Source: Stereocaulon alpinum
Taxonomy: Eukaryota; Ascomycota; Lecanoromycetes; Lecanorales; Stereocaulaceae
Direction: 5' to 3'
Assembly: GCA_018257865.1 (NCBI GenBank)
Contig: JAEUBA010000050.1
Coordinates: 1 to 64,000 of the forward strand
DNA: 64,000 bases
Positions 1 to 10,310 of the stretch are shown here, one piece after another. The number at the start of each line of letters is the position of its first letter. The stretch's first letter is position 1. The position numbers and the translations under genes are program-made. The notes under the pieces are model-generated. The model was not told where the DNA came from and did not search any database. It saw only the letters and a program-made list of their open reading frames with translations.

Positions 1-762
1 TTTTTTTTTTTTTTTTTTTTGGGAAGGGGGGGGGATAGTGGTGGGGTGGTGATGTGGTATAGCGTGCTTGTTGGGTAGGTGTTCGTACGTGCTGGTCATG
101 AGGAATGCAGGGAGTAGGTAGGTACGCTGGCTGGCTATGGCGGTACTTGGTGTCAGTGGCGGATATGTGATTATTGGGGGGTTGATCGGTCTGGTGGGGA
201 AGGGAAGAAGGATAGATGGGTGGATGTTGTTGAGGAGGTTGGAGGGGTGAGGGAGGAAGGGTTATGGATATGTGTTTAATAGGGGGCTCGGCTGGGGTTG
301 ATGAGAGGGCGTTGTGGAGAGTATTGATGATGGAGGTGATGATGAATGATTCGAGATTAGTAGAAGCGATATATTCGTATAGAGAGTGGTTTTCGTAGCA
401 GGATATATCCTAGCTTTGTATGAATCGTCGGCTGAGTGACATCGTTTAAGTGGTTGATCAAACCTGCTCATTTGTAGTTCAGCTTCAACCTTGCGTTTTT
501 CTCGGTTATCCCGGTGTCAGCGTTATCTCCTCAATGCGACAGACCAGACAGTATGCAAAAAGAAATCCAGCTTCAGCTACTGAGTATTTGCTAGATGAAA
601 CCGCTACGTGATATAGGAAGCCGAAAATGCGACACCATATTGGATATGTATAATACTGACGAAATTCTTCTATATGAAATAAAAAGTCGCTAAAGCCAAT
701 CTCGATCACAGATCTTTTCTTTTTATGGTACCTAACTCAGCTTACGACCTTTCGTTTGCAGT
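1..762. other. Left-edge non-coding stretch, G/T-rich on + strand
   Basis: No gene recognised. It starts with a 20-nt T run followed by a G run. Positions 20-350 are strikingly poor in C on the + strand, so they are pyrimidine-rich on the - strand. This is not a telomeric TTAGGG array. In filamentous fungi CT-rich tracts often precede a transcription start, so this could be the promoter of a minus-strand gene lying beyond the left edge; that is inference. Confidence 0.4.
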
Positions 763-3570
763 TCAGGGTTCGAGGTGAATCTCCTCAGGGCTAGTCGATC
801 TTGAACGAAAAAGACTCGGTGCCTTGGCAAGCCCTCTGTGTTCATGGGTTGTTGTGTCCTCTACTTTGGTGCAGATCCAGGCTGAAGCGTACATGTTGAC
901 TCTATGAGATGCACTGGTTAGCTGATGTCTTGAGAAAAATCCGTTAGCCGTGTGAAACTTACCTATCAATGCAGGTACCTGGTAGCCTTGCTCCGACTCT
1001 CGAAGCGGAGAAGCCATGCCGTTCAAAGACTGAAGTGTACCATGGCTTGAGACCTGCAGATCTCAGAAGCACCTTCCCACCAATCTTCATGGCTCGATTT
1101 AAGGCTTGTACTTGCGTCTGCGCATGGTTGTCTCCTGGGTCGAACCAATCCATGCTGTCCATTACCTATAAAGTTTAGCATTGAGAAGCATCCGATGACC
1201 ATAGGTTGCTAACCACAGCATGACTCAGCGTGCCTGGTGTTAAGCGAGAAATCACCTCTTGAAGTTCATCAGTATGGATGCGAAGTCCATCGAATGCTCC
1301 TGGTTTCGAAAACTTGCGGTGTGCTCTGGCTGACATGTAGTCTGGGTGGCATCTACTACAAGAGTTAGCCAAGTACTTCGGTTCATGACCGGGTTAACTG
1401 GTCTACCTTTGCGAGTATTTGCCCTGTAAGCACAGTAGATAGAAGTAGTTGTCGTCGCCAATTAGAGTATGTTTAGCGACTGGATCCAGAGAATTTACAA
1501 CATAAGTCCACATAGCTTCCCCGTTCAGATCGGTGTCCCCATGTTCCTGGTGATCCGCGAGGATCATCTTGCGCTGTGCGGGAGGAACGCCTGCTGCTTT
1601 CCAGGCAAACCATTCAGTGCTGACGACCGCCCAGTGCAATGGCCTGCTCAGCAGAACGCTTCGGATCTTGGGCCAAATCTCTTGTTGCTCCTTAAGTGTC
1701 TTCGCATTGCACAATTTCTTGACCTGGGAGCTAAGTCCAAGTAGCTTGAAGATCAAGCGGAAAAGCATTATGGCATGCCTGTCCAATTATCAACAAAAGT
1801 CAAAGCCCAAATTGGTTCATGACGTACCTTGAACCACCAGTCTCATAGAGGCCATGCCTTGATCCGAATGTGCTTGCATGATTGAGCCAGTATTGGCAGG
1901 CTTGCGAGCTCATGTGAGGGCTGAGCTTAGCAATCAACGTTTCGCGGAATGCGGGCAACCTGCCTTCTCCAAACATCTTCCAGACTTGAGCGTATGGGAG
2001 GCTTCGAAATGCTGCAACCTTCAATTCTAGCAGATGATTCTGGTTTGGATTGAGATCGACGGCATGGATTCGTCTTGGATTGGCGTTGTAAAGATAGTCC
2101 AAGACATTGTCGCCTGCGGATGTCACGCAGAGAACCACATCGTTATCACGGATCTTTAACAGACGGTGATCGACCCGAGGATCCTCCCAAGCGAAGGCAT
2201 AGATGTACTCATTGTTGAATTGGGTGTGCTTTCTGAGCTGGTCGTCGTAGTAGATTCTCCGTTGATTGTTCTGGTAAAATACTGATGGAAGCGGCAGGTT
2301 TGAACTCAGATTGATCACGGCGCACTCATAGGCTTTCGACCTAAGCTCGATAGGCACAGCTTTCTCGACAGCCTGGTGCATCTTGGCTCTGTGAATTTGC
2401 GGAGAAAGGTAGGGGGACTCGGTGCATGAGGCGTCTAGGTCTTCAATGAAGCTCTGTGCATAATCTGGGTTTGTTGCAGTGGGGCACACAAGGTTGCGTT
2501 GAGTGCCTAGGAATACTTTACGGGGTGTGAGAGCCGGCCGAGATGATGACGGGATTTGACTTACCGTAGTATGGTATGCCACCAAGCAGGTAATTTCTCT
2601 CGTCTACTGATTTGAGAGTACCAAACCTATACTCGAGATAATCTCTCCGAGCACCTTCCAGACCAACACGGTCCACATCAAACCAGGCTCGCCAAAAGAC
2701 TCGACCAAGCCAAGTCACATGCCTGTTGAATGACCCACCAGTGTAAGTTCGCCCACTGACTTCGACAATGCTTTGCACATAAAAATCAACACCACCAATG
2801 ATGCCTCCTGCCGATAGCAGAGACGGTAAAGAATCTACAACGCTATAGTAATCGGGTATCATGCTGAGGCTGTAAGAAAGAGTCACGAGGTCCGCGCCTG
2901 GATGTTTTGATTTGCTATCAGAATTGGATAGGCCGGTACGACTGCTGATCGGGAGATTTTCAAAGTTTGATGCCTCAGAGTTCTCCAGTCGAAATGTTCG
3001 GGCATCTTGGCAAACGATCTCGACGTCCCATCCCAGACGGTCGAATCGTTTCTTGGCCACTTCGAGAAGGGAAGGAGAAAGATCGACGAGGTACACCTTT
3101 GCGAAGAATGTGGGTACATCTAGGTAAGCCTGCATTGCCTCGATGTTGTAACCCGTACCACCGCCAATGTCGACCCATATTGGTTTCTTCTTGTCGAATG
3201 CTCCCTTCTCTGCTTTGTAGTTCAATTGGGCAGCAGCTAGTCCAAGCATGTCTTCACGGCCACGAAGTAGCAATTTGCGGCTAGCATCGTAGACATCGGC
3301 TTGAGCTTTGTAGAAGCTCTCCAGAGCTGCTTGTTGGCCTGTAAGCGCGCCATCTCCAGTATGTGGTTTCAAGAAGCTGGCGTAGAAGAATTTACAAAAG
3401 GTAGTCAGCATGTCGGAGCACTTGGAAAACTTGTGTAGTGGAAGAGCGCCAATAAGAAGTTGGTCGATGAGAACAAAGACTGCGAACAATGCAAACAAAA
3501 TGTAAAGGTATTGGAAACTCGGATTGAAGTAGGGTGTCCATGTTGTTGTGGTCAATGCGGAGAGCGCCAT
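763..3570 (-). CDS. bta1: Betaine-lipid (DGTS) synthase, Bta1 type
   Basis: Predicted to make the phosphorus-free membrane lipid diacylglyceryl-trimethylhomoserine from diacylglycerol and S-adenosylmethionine (SAM). In fungi one ER membrane protein carries both steps. I join six exons: 3570-2565, 2515-1828, 1778-1407, 1352-1214, 1165-963 and 901-763, giving 848 aa; four introns are 48-61 nt, one 54 nt, and all junctions keep frame. A membrane segment spans about residues 19-40. The BtaB-like methyltransferase half follows, with SAM motif DIGGGTG at 134-140. From about residue 335 the BtaA-like half begins, with AFAWEDPRVD, CVTSAGDNVLDYL and the late motif VMDSMDWFDPG, which appears only after correct splicing at 1214/1165. 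The exon-4 acceptor could sit 3 nt earlier, adding one Ser. Known family members respond to phosphate starvation; no clear Pho4 site was seen upstream. Confidence 0.93.
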
Positions 3571-4719
3571 GACCGTTGCGCATATAGTGAGACTGGGAGT
3601 GTTCGCAATTACTTATATCACCACTGCAAAGAAGAACATCGGATACCTCACTCTATGTATATGGCGGGGCATGACTCGGACCGTACCCCGCCATGTTTGC
3701 AACAAAGCTGCTAGATCGCTGCAAACAGAAGCTCTGGCGAGTCAACATGGCAGCCAGCCTATCATGGACCCACATGCTCATTGATTGACGGGAAATGACC
3801 TGCAGGTCCAACTTAAGCATATATTAGACTTTCAGGGACAACCTTGACGCCATTCACAAACTTGCGTGATTGCCTCGATCGTGTAGCGGTGCCCAAATCT
3901 AGCACCTTGCATCCATACAAGATGATCAGGGGTCCCCACACAATCCTGCAGATGGGACCCTTGAATAAGGTACGATGGGGTAAATCTGCGCTTAGAGCCT
4001 CTGCTGACCCTGTAACATCGCAGGTCGGGAGCATGTGCTGGATGCTTGCGGTAATTGGAGACGACTATCATTAGCTTCATGTATTATGTTGAGACGGACA
4101 TCCAAAGTATGAGATTTGGTGAAGGGACGTTGATCAGCCAATAATGGCAGCACGGGATTACTTCCGATACTAGTAGGACAAGTGCTTTCTTTCTAACAGG
4201 ACATGGGCGGAACCTATTCCGGAATACCCCGCACTATTACCATCCTTGGCGGCTCGGGGTCAGTTCAGCTTTAGATGGTCAAAGCTCAAAGTTCGAAGAC
4301 TAAGGTATCTACAGATGGATGAGCGCAAATAGAACATTGTCGTCTAATAATCTGGGCTCCATTCTCCTTTCGTGATCGCGTGTAAAGTATCAATGAGGCG
4401 AGCTTCTCCGAGAAACGACCACCGTGCATCTTCCAGGAAGGGCATCGACGCTTGGAAGTTCGGACTTATGGCAGGCTGGGATGCAGTACTTTGTACGCTC
4501 GTGCTGCACCTACCCACAAGGATTAAGCAGCTCAATTATTTGGGCTCTTGGATCTTTGAGCTTGAGCTGGCGGTACTTTTACTCTTATCTGCTGCGAACA
4601 ATGGAAGGCAACACATGCAGCAATAAAGCTATCGTAGTGTTCATGATCCAGTGCTATCCATACAGAGCCATAAGTCATTAGTCAACGCTGAAAACCCATC
4701 CATATCCTCCAAGGCCGTG
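3571..4719. other. Intergenic, 1.1 kb
   Basis: Upstream of the betaine-lipid synthase and downstream of the DUF1349 gene. Only short frames without recognisable domains or splice structure; I see no gene here. Confidence 0.5.
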
Positions 4720-5370
4720 CTAGAAAGTCTCAACAACCAACCCTCCAAATTGCACCTCCAATTCCCTCTCCGGCTTCCCCTCATCTTTCGTAGGCTTCGC
4801 CACGTAGACACCAACCCAGCATTCCCCCGCCATATCCTGCTCCTCCCCAAAAACCCATGTAATCTCCCTAACAGCCCGCTTTTCCACCCCCTCCAAGATA
4901 TACACCCAAAGTGTACTTTTCTTGTCCCCATCCCGCACATCTCTTTCCATTCCGATAGTAACACTTGACGCCCCCATGCTCACATTTGGCAGCGGAAGCA
5001 AGCTCCAATCAGCCCACCGATCGCACGCAACAGTACTGACTTGTGGTCCACCGTTGTAGAATTCAATACCTGTTTTGATCCACCTCCTTTCCCCCAAGTT
5101 CTCTGAACTCTGGCCTTCTGGCATAGGTAGCGCTAGGCATAACCCACCCTGGTCATAGAGCGTCGTCCACTCCGCAGAAACAGTGACTCGTGCTCGGCGA
5201 AAACTGGAGAGAGGGAGGGAGCGGTAGACGAGGGGCGCATTGAATGTGGACGTGGATGGGGGTTTACGCCATATGTCTGTCCCTGAGGGCGCGAGGAGGT
5301 TGAAGGTGGAGGGAAGGTGGTCGGTGAGGGGCGGTTGGTTGGGAGAGAGGTTGGCAGTATGGTATGTCAT
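4720..5370 (-). CDS. DUF1349 (concanavalin A-like fold) protein
   Basis: Single-exon gene of 216 aa starting at the ATG at 5368-5370. The pattern of a beta-sandwich protein of the DUF1349/YesU-type concanavalin A-like family is visible: FRRARVTVSAEWTTLYDQGG, then WIKTGIEFYNGGPQVSTVAC, then TLWVYI and REITWVFGE, ending with CWVGVYVAKP. Length fits the family (about 200 aa). Fungal members are cytosolic proteins of unclear role; the yeast relative Ree1 has been linked to enolase regulation. There is no signal peptide, so a secreted glycan-binding role is unlikely. Exact substrate or partner is unknown. Confidence 0.8.
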   Translation of the reverse strand: MTYHTANLSPNQPPLTDHLPSTFNLLAPSGTDIWRKPPSTSTFNAPLVYRSLPLSSFRRARVTVSAEWTTLYDQGGLCLALPMPEGQSSENLGERRWIKTGIEFYNGGPQVSTVACDRWADWSLLPLPNVSMGASSVTIGMERDVRDGDKKSTLWVYILEGVEKRAVREITWVFGEEQDMAGECWVGVYVAKPTKDEGKPERELEVQFGGLVVETF

Positions 5371-6746
5371 TGCTGAGGATTAAGGTGCTGTGAGCAGGAA
5401 GACGTGAATCTTCAAAGTATTTACTCCAAATGTCTACGGGTCAGTGCTTTAGAATAATAAGAGTAACTTGTAGATTCTCTATAGGGGTTGCCGGCTACTT
5501 ATGTGCTCTAAGGTGGGGGCGCGCTAGCGGTTGACTAAGCAATAGGCCTGAGAGCTGAGATTCTAACGCTCCCCTTGAATCTCTTGTTGTGTCCCTGAAA
5601 GCCTCGTTAAACCCTGAAACCTCCGCTTGATTCGCTCGTTCTGGCGTAGAGGGAAGTAGGGAAGAGTACCCTAGACATATTAACTATGCCTGCCGGTATA
5701 GGGCTTACTAACTGTTGGCGTCGTTAGCGCTGGCAGCAGTACTAATACCGGTATGCTCCCGCTGCTATCCTCTGGCGTATACTACAGTGTTTAATACCCC
5801 CTGTTTAGAGTACTACGTAGTATGCCCTCGCTGCTATCCTCCTCTCCTAGCCCCTCTGAGGCCCCGTATACTGCTTTAAGTCGGCGGTCGGTAGTAGATA
5901 GTAGGTAGGGTATCGTAACTACAGACTCAGCTACAATAGCTGTCCGAGTTAGGGTCGCAGTATCAATTGACTGTTCCCTGCGCGTAGGGATCCGTTGGGG
6001 TCGATTTTAATCCCCGTAGACCGTAAGGTAAGTGCTGTCGGAGCGGTGTTATCGGGGTCGTAGTACTGATCGAAATTTCCTCGAAACTGATCCCCCCGGG
6101 CTTGAATACGACGTAAGGAGTAGTACCTATACGAAGGAAGTTACCTGGCGGCAGCAATTGATCGCTGAACCCGGGCCCATAACCCTTTATAATATCAGTA
6201 ACTGATTGGAGACTGATTGGTCATTGATTTGGGGGTGAACAATCTATTGCTATTGACGTTGTTGTTGCTAGATAGAATTGCATGCAGAGATTTTGTTTAA
6301 GTTGCACGGAGGCCTTGGCAAGCCCTAGCCCTAGTAGACTAGTAAGCGAGCCGAGGTAAGCAGGCCTCATCCACCAGAGTTTTCACCACTTATTCTAACG
6401 CAGTGGGTTCGACCAAGCCATTGACCAATCAGATGCGTTGAATAGCTTGAATAGAAGGGTCCACTGCGCTGTGGGCCAAACCACGCTATCGGCCAGCCGC
6501 CCGGAAGAGACCCTGGAGCCGTTCATCCGGCTCCCTAAAACAACCCCCTAAGAGAAGGAATTCGGATTGTTTCAGGGATCGATTTTATCACCTACAATAA
6601 ATAGCCGACTGCGGGGCTTGTCCGGGGCGGGTGGCCCACAGGGCCGTGAATCCTTCTAGGCGTTGCGAACAAAAGCTCTCTGAGTCTTCGATCATTTCAT
6701 CCAAATTGCGACGGAAAAGGAACATCTAGAAATGCATCTGAAAATG
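5371..6746. repeat. TpA-rich decayed repeat stretch
   Basis: No intact gene. Between about 5690 and 5960 TpA dinucleotides are very frequent while CpA is scarce, the pattern RIP leaves. A degenerate direct repeat of about 25 bp (core GCTGCTATCCTC) lies near 5750 and again near 5820, about 70 bp apart. The rest, to 6746, has no recognisable coding signal; the only longer frame (6157-5963, -) matches nothing I know. Likely the remains of a mobile element, type unknown. Confidence 0.45.
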
Positions 6747-8638
6747 CTAACAGACTCCATCAGGCACATTCTCTCCTTCAGTCTTCCTTATCACAGGTCC
6801 ACCCGTATGAAAGACGATCCCTACACTGCCCAAAGCGCAGATAGCAGCTAGCGTCACCGTCATAGTCTTCCAATTCGTCAATTCATACATGAATCCCGCC
6901 CAAGCCGGACCCACAGCGATAGCAAAGCCCATGGCTGCACAGAGCACCGAATACACCTGGGCATAAGCACCCGCTTTTCCAAAGACTTCACTGTGCTTCT
7001 TTTCAAGAAGTTCCGATTCATAGAACATGTCAGCCACCAGTGGGGTTAGGATGAGATTAACGCCAATGCCTATGCTAAGCGTCAGTTCTTTGAATTGCAA
7101 GTGGTTGTAGGGATAGATACTGACCGACAATGACGAGCAGGATTGATAAGAAAATTTTGTGAAGGATTGTGTTCTCCGAAATAAGTGCCAACATCGCAAG
7201 AAATATTGTTGCAATACCAAACCCAGACAGGGATACCTTCTTGGGTCCATACCTATCTGAAAGTGCTCCATAAGCTGCACCGAACAACGCCGGCAGGGTG
7301 AGAGGCAGGAAGATTAAACCAGCACCGGAGGAGTTCCAACCAAAAGTGCGCTTTGCAAATAGTGGAAGGCATGCGTCGAAGGATGTGACAATGATCATGT
7401 GGGTGAAGCACCCCAAGACCGCAACATCGAGTCGCGGCGAGCTCAGTAGGATTGCCATCTTCGGGAACAGCCTGGCAAACCCAGACTTGGGCTTAGTCGG
7501 TTTGTCTTGAGGCGGTGCTGAGCAGCAACGGATTAGGGGAGAAGTTTCGTTGGGTTCTCCATCTAACCCTTCTCGTACTAACTCTCCATGCTTGGCGACG
7601 CTCTTGGCGACGCCATCAGTTCTACTGCTGGAACTCCAGATATCGCTGTGTTCATTGTTCTCTCCTTCTTCAATGTGCGTAGCTTGTAACTTCTCGGCCT
7701 CGTGCCATTTCGCAGCTCTCTTTTTCTCTATCATAGTCGCTCGTAGGATGAAGTCGAAGGAGAGAACTGCAAGGACAAGTATAAACACCTCGAAGTAACC
7801 TGTATTGTGGTATACGATGCCTGCAATGATTGGGGAAATCAGGAAACCCGCAGTCATGCCACTAAAAACCGAACCCATCCTAAAATTCGGTCAGCGAAAT
7901 AATATCATCTTTCCTTGCGCAGAAGAAGAACTTACCAAGAGCCAACCTCATCGGAATTTACAGTGTCCGCAATAAGAGGCAGACCAGCGGAATACACGGC
8001 GCTATTGGAAGAACCTTGACAGATCCGTGCCAATATCATTACCCATGGCTCTTTCGCAAGGCACATTATGACCGTTCCCAAGATGGCTAGTGCACCCCCC
8101 AAGACGAGGGGAACCTGTCGGGAGCCAAGTTTGTCTGAAGCCCAGGCAGTGATAGCTATTCCTAGTCAGCTTTCGTTGTTGCCAGGACTTGGGAGCGACG
8201 TGCGTGCGGCTAAAGTTAATGAAAGTCCGAAGGCTACTAACAAGGCCGAGAGCCAGAATTGAACTGTGGCGGGATCAGTCGATAAACAGGCTGCCAAGTA
8301 TGGGTAGCACAGACCATCTTGCTCAGCAACGCCAGATCTCTCTGCCAGGGAAAATGGCAGAACAGGGATGACCTAAGATGGGTTAGCTATCCTAGTGGTA
8401 TGATATAAGAAGACGCTCTGGCATGGTCAGGAGTGTGTAGCCTACAGCGCCGTAGCTGAAGCCATCCTGAAGATCATTTTGTCAGTCTTTGCTTGCAAGA
8501 TTCTCTGCGTTTGAGGTGACACAGCGGGTGACGGACATTGAAACCTGCAACAAAAACCGTCGACCCAATGAACCATTTCGATGACCTGAAGTTTAGTAAT
8601 AAGGGTCGCCGTTGAGACGAGAGCCATTGAAGGCCCAT
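6747..8638 (-). CDS. MFS transporter, vesicular-amine/multidrug-like
   Basis: Major facilitator protein of 512 aa, predicted to move small organic molecules across a membrane by proton exchange; substrate unknown. Seven exons: 8638-8537, 8466-8446, 8372-8315, 8263-8204, 8155-7936, 7879-7125 and 7069-6747, all in phase. Family landmarks appear across junctions: FIGSTVFVAGF-DGFSYG, VIPVLPF, then FGLSLTLAAPITAWASDKLGSRQVPL (written here as a description of TM2, loop and TM3 start), and the C-terminal-half loop GALSDRYGPKKVSL. A long acidic cytosolic loop separates the halves, about residues 205-285. Exon 2 is only 21 nt. Intron 4 (8203-8156) appears to use a GC donor with a normal AG acceptor; this is the only choice that keeps frame and restores the conserved Pro-Ile. 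One intron starts GTCCGT. The ATG at 8638 is the first in frame with TM1. Confidence 0.85.
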
Positions 8639-10310
8639 TGTTTCAACCTATGAAAGTATTGACAAGACAGCTGAAAAAGAGATGGTAGTTCAATTCAGCA
8701 TTCGTTCTGGACGGGTTGCAGGATATTGATAGCAGAACCACTATCTTCATAAGCGACATCGGATGATTTACCCCACTATTGGAGAAAGTATAGGTGTACC
8801 CAAATGATTGGAAGGGAACATCTTGTTGAGACGCAGCTTTGGGGCCATGGTGGAGGCGGTCAAGCCTAGACCGATTTTAGATCAATTGCGTGCAGTAGCT
8901 CCTGCTCGAAGGATTTGCTCATCGTGGTACACCATTCGATATGAACAAGCACTCTCTCTTCACTGGCAGAGACTCAATAATCTCTCCATGCTTTCTGAGT
9001 ACCCTATACTGTACCTGCCATATGCGAGTGCGTTAAGAGATGACGAAACAAGCTAATGGAGAACGCAAAAGTTCCAAGTTGCAGCATAGAACGTCAACCA
9101 CTGCTCAGGCTCGCTTCCGCTTAGAGTGTTTTAGGGAGCGCGCCAAGCGAGTATTACCCAAAGCCCAGCCCGAAGGTGGCTGCACTTCACCCCTCCAGGC
9201 TTAGCGCTGTGGGGGATTGGCACCCACTGTACGTTGCAATGACATGACTACAGCGCCTGAACATCCTCGGGCGGCCCCCTGCTAGACCCTTAGCAATTTT
9301 GAGCCAAAATGGCCATCCAGAATCTTGCTTCATTGCCTACAAGCGGTTTGACGGCTCGAAGAAATCTTGCACGGAACTGCGCAATGTGTCCAGGCGCTGT
9401 ATAATACAGATTCTTAAAAACCTGCTGAGCGCAAGGACCAGCGTTTTAGTCAGTTCCACACTCTAGTATGCTGGATTACTGGCAATCTGAGAATCGATGT
9501 ACTTCTGAAACCGTGAAGTTTGTTCCGATATTCCGTTCGGGGTATCTGTCCGTTACCGTTCAGCTTTCGCTTCCAAGCAAAGTGCACCTAGAATGCCAGT
9601 GCCTAGTCATTGGAGACTTTACCCGTACTCTAGCCAAGCCCAGCTCCCAGAATTCTGTGCGTGAAACCCGTAGCATATTGAGGGTACTCAAGCAAAGACC
9701 ACGTCTGGCTTGACGATTGCGGAATAAAATGGAAAGCAGCCACAGTGTATAAGATGGTTGGTCTATGTGCGTAGATCTCACGTAATCTGGCGGCGAAGTG
9801 GTAACCGCCGTATGAGACAAATTGAGCCTCAAAAACCCTTTCGAAATGGCGACGGGCAAGGTTTTCAGATACCCCAAACACAATCAACTCACACTGAATA
9901 GCACAGCGGACTTGATCGCCAGCTTTGCCATTCGACCTGCTCTCGGCACTCCAACCCAAGGGCCGGCGTTCCAAACATCCACTCATGAGGTGTTAAATCA
10001 ACCACAAAGGAGTAAATGGTTATGGAATTCTTGAGAAGAACCGAAGCTAGAGCGAGATTGAGCAGTGCTGCTGAACCTTAGAGCGGAGCTGGCGATTCCG
10101 GAGAACGGGAAAGGTGGAGGGACGGAGGCAAGCCTGAATCCGGCCATGGAAACCGTGGAGTACAGCGGGTTCAACAGGAGCGAGACAATTCATTTAGATC
10201 TCATTTAGCTTCGGAATATATAGCAGTATGGTTTCTATTTATAGTGAAACACCTTTGCTCATCGTTCACAGAACAAAGGAAACCGGTATGTATCCAAGAG
10301 GTATACGTGT
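8639..10310. other. Intergenic, 1.7 kb
   Basis: Between the start of the MFS gene and the stop of DNA ligase. Several frames of 60-118 codons occur on both strands but none shows domains, splice-consistent extension or coherent codon use. I see no gene or RNA here. Confidence 0.5.

Noticed and set aside
1..40. Telomere at the left edge
   Set aside because: A T run and a G run, but no TTAGGG repeats.
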